From positions 1 to 5,960 of the forward strand of contig DAOUPF010000096.1 of the NCBI GenBank assembly GCA_030626265.1: DNA of 5,960 nucleotides. Reading direction: 5' to 3'. The position numbers and the translations under genes were made by a program. The notes beneath the pieces were generated by a model. It was not told the origin of the DNA and made no database searches. It saw nothing but the letters and a program-made list of their open reading frames with translations. This document shows, in pieces, positions 1 to 5,314 of the stretch (position 1 is the first letter of the stretch; every line of letters begins with the position of its first letter). This stretch comes from Sulfurovum sp. GTDB lineage: Bacteria; Campylobacterota; Campylobacteria; Campylobacterales; Sulfurovaceae.

Positions 1-22
1 ATATCCTTATTTTTCTTAAAAT
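1..22 (-). repeat. Left arm of a perfect 22-bp inverted repeat
   Basis: These 22 bases are the exact reverse complement of 255-276. Read on the minus strand, this arm begins 8 nt after the CCA end of tRNA-Gly and ends in AAGGATAT, which looks like a ribosome binding site. It could therefore be the leader of a minus-strand gene lying just left of the window. The match stops at base 23 on the inner side. Its outer limit is unknown because the window ends here. Confidence 0.9.
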
Positions 23-30
23 CTATACTA

Positions 31-105
31 TGGAGCGGGCGAACGGGTTCGAACCGTCGACCCTAACCTTGGCAAGGTTATGCTCTACCACTGAGCTACG
101 CCCGC
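31..105 (-). tRNA. tRNA-Gly (anticodon GCC)
   Basis: The minus strand folds into a complete 75-nt cloverleaf. The acceptor stem GCGGGCG pairs perfectly with CGCCCGC. The D stem is GCTC/GAGC, and the anticodon stem TAACC/GGTTA encloses the loop TTGCCAA. The variable loop has five bases, and the T arm GACGG-TTCGAAC-CCGTT contains one G-T pair. The discriminator is T and the CCA end is encoded. The anticodon GCC lies at 71-73 and reads the GGC and GGU glycine codons. A promoter is visible upstream (150-178), giving a leader of about 38 nt that RNase P would remove. No terminator is seen before the window edge, so the transcript may run on into a gene to the left. Confidence 0.97.
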
Positions 106-149
106 ACATCCATATCCAAATTTCAAGGATTGCTTAAAATTGGAGTGCG

Positions 150-178
150 ATTATAGCCTAAAGTCGCTTTAAAGTAAA
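150..178 (-). promoter_or_regulatory. Sigma-70-type promoter of tRNA-Gly
   Basis: On the minus strand a perfect TATAAT (150-155) follows a -35-like TTTACT (173-178) with a 17-bp spacer. Transcription would start near 143, about 38 nt before the mature tRNA. It is arranged back to back with the ilvD promoter. The presence of a recognisable -35 box fits a strongly expressed stable-RNA gene. Confidence 0.7.
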
Positions 179-235
179 GAGATTTATTCAATTAGATTGA
201 TATTTTTAGTTTTACGCTATGGCAAATCTATGATA

Positions 236-244
236 TGCTATAAT
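236..244 (+). promoter_or_regulatory. Extended -10 promoter of ilvD
   Basis: TGC followed directly by TATAAT (239-244) forms an extended -10 element. No -35 box is present at the usual distance (216-221 reads GCTATG), which is common in Campylobacterota. Transcription would start near 251, giving an ilvD leader of about 29 nt. That is too short for a leader-peptide attenuator or a riboswitch. Confidence 0.7.
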
Positions 245-254
245 CTCGGTAATA

Positions 255-276
255 ATTTTAAGAAAAATAAGGATAT
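255..276 (+). repeat. Right arm of the 22-bp inverted repeat (ilvD leader)
   Basis: This is an exact inverted copy of 1-22. It makes up most of the ilvD 5' untranslated region and contains the ribosome binding site AAGGA (269-273), 6 nt before the ATG. Both arms point outward, away from the tRNA/promoter block between them. Confidence 0.9.
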
Positions 277-279
277 ATA

Positions 280-1968
280 ATGCGTAGTGATGAGATAAAA
301 AAAGGGTACAATCGTACCCCACACCGAAGCCTACTAAGAGCAACAGGAGTGACAGATGAGGACTTTGATAAACCTTTTATCGGGGTTGCAAACTCTTTTA
401 TCGAGATTATTCCGGGACACTTTTTTCTAGATAAAGTATCAGATGTAATAAAAGCAGAAATCCGAGCCAATGGCTGTGTACCATTTGAGTTCAATACTAT
501 AGGTGTAGATGATGGTATAGCCATGGGGCATGATGGTATGCTCTATTCACTGCCAAGCCGTGAAATCATAGCAAACTCTATAGAGACAGTGATGAACGCA
601 CACAAGCTTGATGCTATGATAGCTATACCAAACTGTGACAAGATAGTCCCTGGTATGATCATGGGTGCATTGCGTGTCAATGTGCCTACTGTATTTGTCT
701 CTGGTGGTCCGATGGAAAAAGGATACAAGAGAGATGGTACACCTATAGACCTAGCTACTGCATTTGAGGCAGTAGGGCAGTTTGAAGCTGGAGAGATAGA
801 TGAGGAGGAGCTTACGGATATAGAGTGCAATGCTTGCCCAAGTGGCGGATCATGCTCTGGTATGTTTACTGCAAACTCTATGAATACACTCATGGAAGCT
901 ATGGGGATTGCATTTCCAGGGAATGGAACCATCTTGGCATTGACTCCAGAGAGAACAGAGCTTTACAAAAAAGCAGCAAAGCGTGTGTGTGAAATAGCAA
1001 AATTAGATGCATCAGAGCGTGAAGCATATAAAATGAAAAATATCTTAAATGAAAGTGCCGTACGAAATGCTTTTGCTGTAGATATGGCTATGGGTGGAAG
1101 CTCAAATACAGTATTACATATGTTAGCCATTGCAAAAGAGGCTGATGTAGACTTCAACCTAGAGGATATCAATGCTATCTCCAAGCGAGTATCACATATC
1201 GCTAAAATCTCACCATCACTCACAACTGTGCATATGGAAGATATCAACAAAGCAGGTGGTGTAAATGCAGTGATGCATGAGATGATGAAGAGAGGTGATG
1301 ATATATTGCTGGATAACTTATCGGTTACAGGTGAGAGTCTATATGAGAAAGTAGCAGATTGTGAGATACTAGATACCAACATCATACATACTATAGATAA
1401 TCCATACTCAGAAGTAGGTGGATTGGCGATACTTTATGGCAATCTAGCAGAGCAGGGTGCGGTGATAAAGACAGCTGGTATTACAGGAGATAGAGCATTT
1501 ACTGGAAAAGCAGTCTGTTTTAACTCACAAGATGATGCTATCGAGGGTATATTGGCTGGCAAAGTAAAAGCTGGCAATGTAGTAGTCATCAGATATGAGG
1601 GTCCAAAAGGAGGCCCTGGTATGCAAGAGATGTTAAGCCCTACAAGCCTCATCATGGGAATGGGTCTAGGTGACTCTGTAGCACTCATCACTGATGGTAG
1701 ATTCTCTGGGGCTACTAGGGGTGCTAGTATCGGTCATGTGAGTCCTGAGGCTGCTGAGGGTGGTATGATAGGGCTACTTGAAGATGGTGATGAGATTCAT
1801 TTAGATGTTGATAAGTATATCTTGGAAGTCAATCTGGGTGATGATGAGATAGCCAAGCGAAAAGTCAACTTCAAACCTATAGTTAAAAAGCTTGAGAGTA
1901 AATGGCTGAGACAGTATAGAGCATTGGTAACAAATGCTAGTAATGGAGCAGTACTAGAGGCTGAGTAA
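280..1968 (+). CDS. ilvD: Dihydroxy-acid dehydratase IlvD
   Basis: This cytoplasmic iron-sulfur enzyme (EC 4.2.1.9) dehydrates 2,3-dihydroxy-isovalerate and 2,3-dihydroxy-3-methylvalerate to the 2-keto acids that precede valine, leucine and isoleucine. At 562 residues it is full length for the shorter Campylobacter-type IlvD (E. coli has 616). Visible family landmarks are the VDDG motif with the Mg ligand D78, the CDKIVPG signature (cluster ligand C119, Mg ligand D120 and K121, the lysine that is carbamylated in this family), [13 protein letters not shown] with cluster ligand C192, GGPGMQEM (Mg ligand E450), and the second signature TDGRFSG with the catalytic base S476. Position 46 is glycine (IIPGHFF), as in the E. 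coli enzyme, where the [2Fe-2S] type has a third cysteine. A [4Fe-4S], oxygen-sensitive cluster is therefore likely (inference). The start is supported by AAGGA at 269-273 and by an N-terminus (MRSDEIKKG) matching the Campylobacter protein. No other ilv gene is adjacent. Confidence 0.98.
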   Translation: MRSDEIKKGYNRTPHRSLLRATGVTDEDFDKPFIGVANSFIEIIPGHFFLDKVSDVIKAEIRANGCVPFEFNTIGVDDGIAMGHDGMLYSLPSREIIANSIETVMNAHKLDAMIAIPNCDKIVPGMIMGALRVNVPTVFVSGGPMEKGYKRDGTPIDLATAFEAVGQFEAGEIDEEELTDIECNACPSGGSCSGMFTANSMNTLMEAMGIAFPGNGTILALTPERTELYKKAAKRVCEIAKLDASEREAYKMKNILNESAVRNAFAVDMAMGGSSNTVLHMLAIAKEADVDFNLEDINAISKRVSHIAKISPSLTTVHMEDINKAGGVNAVMHEMMKRGDDILLDNLSVTGESLYEKVADCEILDTNIIHTIDNPYSEVGGLAILYGNLAEQGAVIKTAGITGDRAFTGKAVCFNSQDDAIEGILAGKVKAGNVVVIRYEGPKGGPGMQEMLSPTSLIMGMGLGDSVALITDGRFSGATRGASIGHVSPEAAEGGMIGLLEDGDEIHLDVDKYILEVNLGDDEIAKRKVNFKPIVKKLESKWLRQYRALVTNASNGAVLEAE

Positions 1969-1999
1969 GCCTCTAGGTTATTTATCCTTAGAGAACAAA

Positions 2000-2021
2000 A
2001 GAAGAGTTAGTTTACTCTTCT
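2000..2021. terminator. Hairpin between convergent ilvD and the LysM/NlpC gene
   Basis: AGAAGAGT (2000-2007) and ACTCTTCT (2014-2021) form a perfect 8-bp stem with a 6-nt loop. On the minus strand it is followed by TTTTGTTC, a reasonable U-rich tail for stopping the LysM/NlpC transcript. On the plus strand the tail (AATTTACTTTTC) is poorer, so termination of ilvD there is less sure. The position between two convergent stops supports a shared terminator. Confidence 0.6.
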
Positions 2022-2050
2022 AATTTACTTTTCTAATTTACTCTTCTTCC
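2012..2050. repeat. Three tandem copies of a 13-bp unit
   Basis: The units are TTACTCTTCTAAT (2012-2024), TTACTTTTCTAAT (2025-2037) and TTACTCTTCTTCC (2038-2050). The third covers the last codons of the minus-strand LysM/NlpC gene, the second contains its TAG stop, and the first supplies one arm of the terminator hairpin. This looks like local duplication of the 3' end of the gene. Confidence 0.75.
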
Positions 2051-3793
2051 CCACTTGAATCTTGCTCTATAGAAAGGTCTATCAAGGCTAGTGATTACAA
2101 CTCTATGCTTTGCACTGCTTGCATGTATAAATTTGTTGCCACCTATATAGATACCTACATGGTTTACATAGCCTTTTCTTCTACGCGAAGTATCGAAAAA
2201 TACCAAATCTCCGGCTCTAAGATTTTTTCTACTAACATATTTGCCATAGTAAGCTTGTTTACGTGAAACTCTTGGGAGCTTTACGCCTTTGCTTTTTCGT
2301 ATTACATACTGCGTAAAGCCAGAACAGTCAAATTTATTTGGACCTTCTGCACCCCAAACATATCGAGTACCTAAATATTTTTTTGCAGTTTTTATAACCT
2401 TTGCACTTCCTCTACTGCTTCTGTTTTTCTTGCTTTTTCCATTAAGAATATCCATAGCTGAGGTTATACGTTTTTTAGATGATTTATCTTTCTGTGTATT
2501 TATATGTTTTTTGCTAGTATCTGTTTTTGCTATATACCGCTTTGTTTTTTTAGTTTTAGACTTTTTTAATTTTCCATCAACTGCTAAGACCATACCCTTA
2601 TAGAGTTTACTTCGTTTGCTTAGTTTATTGAGGGCTCTTAGCTTTTTGACAGTTGTTTTGTGCTTTTTTGCTATGAGCCATAGAGTGTCTCCTCTTTTTA
2701 CTTTATAAGTTTTCTTTCTTTTTTTGAGCTTTACAGGGCTTTTACCTACTGCTAAAACTTTGCCAATCTTTAGATGATCTTTTTTCCCAAGTTTATTAAT
2801 CTTTCTTAACTCTTTGATACTAATTTTATGGCGTTTTGCAATTCTTGAGAGAGTGTCACCTCTTTTTACTTTATATTTTTTGGTGACATATTTTACTTTT
2901 TTTACTTTTTTCTTTTTAGCAACATAGGCTACTTTTTTTGATACTTTTAGTTTCTGTCCTACTTTTATAATAGCACCAGCCTCTATATCATTTAGAGCCA
3001 TTATGGTTTTTAGAGTTACATGATGCTTTCTTGCAATAGAGAATAGTGTATCTCCACTCTGGATTTCATACTCCTCTTGGGGCTTATCTTTTTTAGGTAC
3101 GGTAGCTTTTACTACTACACTCTCTCCTTTAGGGAAATATGTATTGGTAGGAACTTTTAGTTTTTGACCTATACGGATAATGCTGTTTCGATTTAGCTTA
3201 TTTGCATCTCGTACCTCTTTGGTAGTTGTATGGTGCTTTCGAGCTACTGTAAATATGGTATCACCCGATTCAATAGTATATTCGGTTATACCTCTTTTAG
3301 GAGTTTTGTTAGCTATTTTTACTAGTTTTTTCTTCTCTTTCTCAGGAAAATAAGTATTGATAGGGACTTTGAGCTTCTGCCCAATTCGTATCATTGCACC
3401 TCTCTCCATATCATTTGCATCTCGTACCTCTTGGGTAGTTGTATGGTGTTTGCGTGCTATAATAAATAGGGTATCACCAGCTTCTATAGTATAATCAGCT
3501 ATGCCTTTTTTGGGAGTTTTTTTGACTACTTTTGATGACTTCTTTTTTTGTTTTTCAGGAAAGTATGTGTTGGTAGGAATTTTCAGCTCTTGTCCAACCC
3601 TTATAAGTTCATCTCTTTCAAGACTATTGGTACTTCTAACCTCTTCAGTAGTAGTATGGTGCTTTCTAGCTATCAAAAATAGTGTATCACCACTCTCTAC
3701 TGTATAGTCGGTATATTTTATCTTTGTTCTTTTGGCCTGTATGGTAGTAGCAGATATTGTCAATATTAAAAGTGATATAAGTAATTTTTTCAT
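2033..3793 (-). CDS. Secreted LysM-repeat NlpC/P60 peptidoglycan endopeptidase
   Basis: This 586-residue exported cell-wall enzyme has an N-terminal signal peptide (residues 1-20, KK then a hydrophobic stretch, probable cleavage after IQA). Six LysM domains follow at about 30-73, 101-144, 172-215, 242-284, 307-349 and 363-405, each with a (S/A/R)GDT(L/I) core; LysM binds the glycan chains of peptidoglycan. Residues 406-463 form a very lysine-rich linker. The C-terminal NlpC/P60 domain (about 464-586) carries catalytic C490 (FDCSGF), H545 (NHVGIY) and H557 (FIHASS), so it should be active. This family cuts stem-peptide bonds such as gamma-D-Glu-diaminopimelate; the exact bond here is inferred. 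LysM 1-3 repeat every 71 residues. LysM 5-6 form a second subtype with KRGDTL. The start is supported by a full AAGGAGG 12 nt upstream. It is transcribed alone, divergent from the lipoprotein gene. Likely roles are cell separation or wall turnover. Confidence 0.93.
   Translation of the reverse strand: MKKLLISLLILTISATTIQAKRTKIKYTDYTVESGDTLFLIARKHHTTTEEVRSTNSLERDELIRVGQELKIPTNTYFPEKQKKKSSKVVKKTPKKGIADYTIEAGDTLFIIARKHHTTTQEVRDANDMERGAMIRIGQKLKVPINTYFPEKEKKKLVKIANKTPKRGITEYTIESGDTIFTVARKHHTTTKEVRDANKLNRNSIIRIGQKLKVPTNTYFPKGESVVVKATVPKKDKPQEEYEIQSGDTLFSIARKHHVTLKTIMALNDIEAGAIIKVGQKLKVSKKVAYVAKKKKVKKVKYVTKKYKVKRGDTLSRIAKRHKISIKELRKINKLGKKDHLKIGKVLAVGKSPVKLKKRKKTYKVKRGDTLWLIAKKHKTTVKKLRALNKLSKRSKLYKGMVLAVDGKLKKSKTKKTKRYIAKTDTSKKHINTQKDKSSKKRITSAMDILNGKSKKNRSSRGSAKVIKTAKKYLGTRYVWGAEGPNKFDCSGFTQYVIRKSKGVKLPRVSRKQAYYGKYVSRKNLRAGDLVFFDTSRRRKGYVNHVGIYIGGNKFIHASSAKHRVVITSLDRPFYRARFKWGRRVN
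3071..3706 (-). repeat. 213-bp tandem repeat encoding LysM units 1-3
   Basis: Three consecutive units (3494-3706, 3281-3493 and 3071-3280) encode residues 30-100, 101-171 and 172-241. The first two are exactly 71 codons and the third is 70. Both the LysM domain (YT[VI]E.GDT, ARKHHTTT) and the linker (NTYFP followed by a lysine-rich stretch) are repeated. DNA similarity is also visible by eye, for example the shared TAGT.GTATGGTG stretches. The fourth LysM (from residue 242) keeps ARKHH but has a diverged linker. Confidence 0.85.
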
Positions 3794-3805
3794 CTGTATT
3801 TATCG

Positions 3806-3812
3806 CCTCCTT
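3806..3812 (-). promoter_or_regulatory. Strong ribosome binding site with long spacing
   Basis: The full anti-16S complement AAGGAGG lies 12 nt before the ATG at 3793, longer than the usual 5-9 nt. No in-frame start lies closer, and the signal peptide begins directly at this ATG, so the start is kept. The long spacing may lower translation. Confidence 0.7.
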
Positions 3813-3829
3813 GAGTAAACTATAGTCTA

Positions 3830-3859
3830 ATTCTATACTAATTAATATGAATTTGTCAA
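3830..3859 (-). promoter_or_regulatory. Promoter of the LysM/NlpC gene
   Basis: A perfect TTGACA (3854-3859 on the minus strand) is followed by TAGAAT (3830-3835, five of six consensus bases) after 18 bp. An alternative -10, TATAGA (3832-3837), has a 16-bp spacer. The start would be near 3823, leaving a leader of about 30 nt. This is the only consensus -35 with a usable -10 that I find in the window. Confidence 0.6.
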
Positions 3860-3978
3860 GTGTTTTTCGTTTTTTAGGTTAAATTAGCATGTAAACTGTG
3901 TGTTTTCTGTGTAATAACGGAAATATAGCATATTACGAATAACAAAGAATTAACCATACTGATTAAACAATATTTTAG

Positions 3979-3984
3979 TATAAT
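3979..3984 (+). promoter_or_regulatory. -10 box of the lipoprotein gene
   Basis: TATAAT sits 21 nt before the ATG at 4006, with no recognisable -35 box. Transcription would begin near 3991, giving a leader of only about 15 nt that still contains AAAGGA (3993-3998). The rest of the divergent intergenic region (3860-3978) is AT-rich and I see no clear operator in it. Confidence 0.6.
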
Positions 3985-4005
3985 TGAGAATGAAAGGATA
4001 AATAG

Positions 4006-4485
4006 ATGAAAAATTTAATACCTATTGTACTATTACTATCTATATTTTTACTCTCTGCTTGTCAGGATGAACAAAAACCTGAGAAGGAGTTTGCTGATAA
4101 ACCTCATATCAGTCAGGCGCTAAAAGAGAAGATAGAAAAACCTACAGTGGATACTAATCCAAAAGAAAAAAAGATGATACTGGAATCATTAGGAATTAGT
4201 GTAGATGATGAAAAGATAATTATTGATACCAAACAAACAAAAGATTTTTTTCATACCATAGGTGAAAAACTAAAAGAAAGTGCTTACAAGATAGAGGAGT
4301 CTCTACGAAATGAGAGAGTAGAATCTTCTGACGAAACAGGGATAACAATAACAGAGACAACAATGCATATAGATTTAAATAAAACTAAGAACTTTATGGA
4401 AAAATGGGTAAAAAGTATGGAGTCAGTAGTAGAAGAGCTTAATAGAACAATGAGTGATATAGAAAAAAGTTTTCCTAATGATTAA
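4006..4485 (+). CDS. Small lipoprotein of unknown function with an internal duplication
   Basis: This 159-residue protein has a lipoprotein signal peptide: a short basic start, a hydrophobic core to residue 16, and the lipobox LSAC with C19 as the predicted lipidated residue. The next residue is Q, not D, so outer-membrane sorting is plausible by the enterobacterial rule, which may not hold in this phylum. The mature part is charged, rich in K and E, mostly helical in appearance, and has no further cysteine. Two halves resemble each other with a 49-residue offset. G63-I, I73-D74, T78-K79 and F81 in the first match G112-I, I122-D123, T127-K128 and F130 in the second, each followed by an amphipathic helix rich in K and E. 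I do not recognise a family. The start is supported by AAAGGA 7 nt upstream and by the signal peptide. It lies alone between the divergent cell-wall hydrolase gene and convergent rplT; a wall-related role is only a guess from location. Confidence 0.85.
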   Translation: MKNLIPIVLLLSIFLLSACQDEQKPEKEFADKPHISQALKEKIEKPTVDTNPKEKKMILESLGISVDDEKIIIDTKQTKDFFHTIGEKLKESAYKIEESLRNERVESSDETGITITETTMHIDLNKTKNFMEKWVKSMESVVEELNRTMSDIEKSFPND

Positions 4486-4498
4486 AATATGTGGGAAT

Positions 4499-4524
4499 CA
4501 CTATGCCCAAGAGTGGACATAGTG
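4499..4524. terminator. Hairpin between the lipoprotein gene and rplT
   Basis: CACTATG (4499-4505) pairs with CATAGTG (4518-4524). Inside, CCA (4507-4509) pairs with TGG (4514-4516) across one mismatch, closing a 4-nt loop. It lies between two convergent stop codons, 14 nt after one and 16 nt from the other. Neither side has a strong T tract (ATATTTT follows after about 9 nt on the minus strand), so it may be a weak terminator or an RNA-end stabiliser. Confidence 0.5.
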
Positions 4525-4539
4525 GAGTAGAGAATATAA

Positions 4540-4896
4540 TTATTTTGCTAGTGCTGCTTTGGAAGCATCTGCAACTTTGACAAAACTCTCCGGTGCATTC
4601 ATAGCCATGTCTGCTAGGATTTTTCTATCTAGCTCAATATTTGCTAGCTTTAGTCCATGCATGAATGTTGAATAGTTCATACCATTTAGTCTAGATGCCG
4701 CATTGATACGGACAATCCAAAGTCTTCTAAAGTCTCTTTTCTTTTGTCTTCTGTCTCTATATGCATATACAAGTGAACGCTCTAATTGCTCTTTTGCTTT
4801 TCTAAAATGTTTTCTTCTACCACTGTAGAAGCCTCTGGCTTGTTTTAATAGTTTTTTATGTCGTCTACTTCGTACGACACCCGTTTTAACTCTCAT
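4540..4896 (-). CDS. rplT: 50S ribosomal protein L20
   Basis: L20 binds 23S rRNA early in assembly of the large ribosomal subunit. The 118 residues match the usual length. The strongly basic N-terminal half ([16 protein letters not shown] onward) is the long rRNA-threading helix of the family. The L20 signature K-x3-R-x-L-W-I-x-R-I-N-x3-R is complete at residues 53-69. AAAGGA lies 5 nt before the ATG. It follows rpmI in the usual order, but with 159 bp between the genes. In E. coli and Bacillus, L20 represses its own operon by binding mRNA; a comparable site could lie in this spacer or in the rpmI leader (inference). Confidence 0.98.
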   Translation of the reverse strand: MRVKTGVVRSRRHKKLLKQARGFYSGRRKHFRKAKEQLERSLVYAYRDRRQKKRDFRRLWIVRINAASRLNGMNYSTFMHGLKLANIELDRKILADMAMNAPESFVKVADASKAALAK

Positions 4897-4945
4897 GGTT
4901 TTCCTTTACCTTATACTTGTACGATGCTAAAGCAAAAATAGACAA

Positions 4946-5034
4946 ATGCAACTAATTGCATGAGCTGACTGCTGAAGTCATGTTATAGTAGGTGTCAAAC
5001 ATTATCTCTGTTTGAACTTGCCCCTTATCGGGGG
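4946..5034 (-). other. Hairpin-rich rpmI-rplT spacer, possible attenuator or L20 site
   Basis: Read as minus-strand RNA, three small stems occur in order. CCCC/GGGG encloses CGATAA (5021-5034). UGACU/AGUCA encloses UCAGC (4966-4980). AUGCAA/UUGCAU encloses UUAG (4946-4961) and is followed by a U-rich run containing five consecutive U, resembling a weak intrinsic terminator. CAUGA (4978-4982) can instead pair with UCAUG (4959-4963), which would disrupt the last hairpin. No open reading frame of note fills the spacer. Confidence 0.4.
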
Positions 5035-5055
5035 AATATAGCTTGTCAACTGTTA

Positions 5056-5247
5056 TTATGCAATACAGTCTTTGATGTTTTTAGCATCTGCTTTATCAAC
5101 ATATTTGGCTGATCTCATCTGTCTATGGTGTCCACCATCTACTTTAGTGAGGATATGACTTCTATAAGCTGTACCTCTCTTGATCTTGCCGCTTTTTTTA
5201 ACTTTAAAACGCTTTACAGCACCTTTAACGCTCTTCATCTTTGGCAT
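5056..5247 (-). CDS. rpmI: 50S ribosomal protein L35
   Basis: L35 is a small basic protein of the large ribosomal subunit. Its 63 residues are typical for the family. The start MPKMKS-x3-AVKRFKV and the following KSGKIKRGTAYRSHILTK match the L35 N-terminal signature and the conserved loop. The C-terminal third (VDGGHHRQMRSAKYV onward) is more divergent, as in other Campylobacterota. AAAGGAG (5254-5260) lies 6 nt before the ATG. A -10 box at 5294-5299 gives it its own promoter. infC, which precedes rpmI in many bacteria, is not directly upstream here. Confidence 0.97.
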   Translation of the reverse strand: MPKMKSVKGAVKRFKVKKSGKIKRGTAYRSHILTKVDGGHHRQMRSAKYVDKADAKNIKDCIA

Positions 5248-5293
5248 TAGATTCTCCTTTGTATTATTCCCTGCATATAGAAAAGGGGACGAT

Positions 5294-5299
5294 ATTATA
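5294..5299 (-). promoter_or_regulatory. -10 box of the rpmI-rplT operon
   Basis: TATAAT on the minus strand lies 46 nt before the rpmI start, in the 67-bp gap after the stop of the upstream gene. No -35 box is visible. The start would be near 5287, giving a leader of about 40 nt that begins with GTCCCCTTTTC. No terminator separates it from the upstream gene, so read-through is also possible. Confidence 0.6.
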
Positions 5300-5314
5300 T
5301 CCAGTTGACTTGAT

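Noticed and set aside
31..279. tRNA gene as an integration site for a mobile element
   Set aside because: No integrase, no duplicated tRNA 3' end and no phage or plasmid genes are in view; the neighbours are housekeeping genes.
245..279. Leader-peptide attenuator or riboswitch controlling ilvD
   Set aside because: The leader from the visible -10 box is only about 29 nt, with no run of Ile/Val/Leu codons and no terminator hairpin.
258..1691. Minus-strand open frames inside ilvD (258-524, 543-932, 963-1385, 1434-1691)
   Set aside because: They lie opposite a clearly conserved ilvD frame, have no ribosome binding sites of note and show no recognisable domain.
3071..3706. CRISPR-like array
   Set aside because: The 213-bp periodic units are in-frame protein repeats within one gene, not short repeats with unique spacers.
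2289..3707. Plus-strand open frames opposite the LysM/NlpC gene (2289-2603 and 3501-3707)
   Set aside because: Their phenylalanine- and leucine-rich translations are what the complement of lysine-rich coding sequence gives, so they are shadows.
3860..3978. Near-palindrome around AATATAGCATATT as an operator between the divergent genes
   Set aside because: The symmetry is imperfect and such AT-rich half-matches are expected by chance; no second copy is seen.
4982..5010. Internal rplT promoter using the TATAAC at 4982-4987 on the minus strand
   Set aside because: The base at the last -10 position is wrong, no -35 lies at a suitable distance, and the nearby TTGACA is only a few bases away from it.
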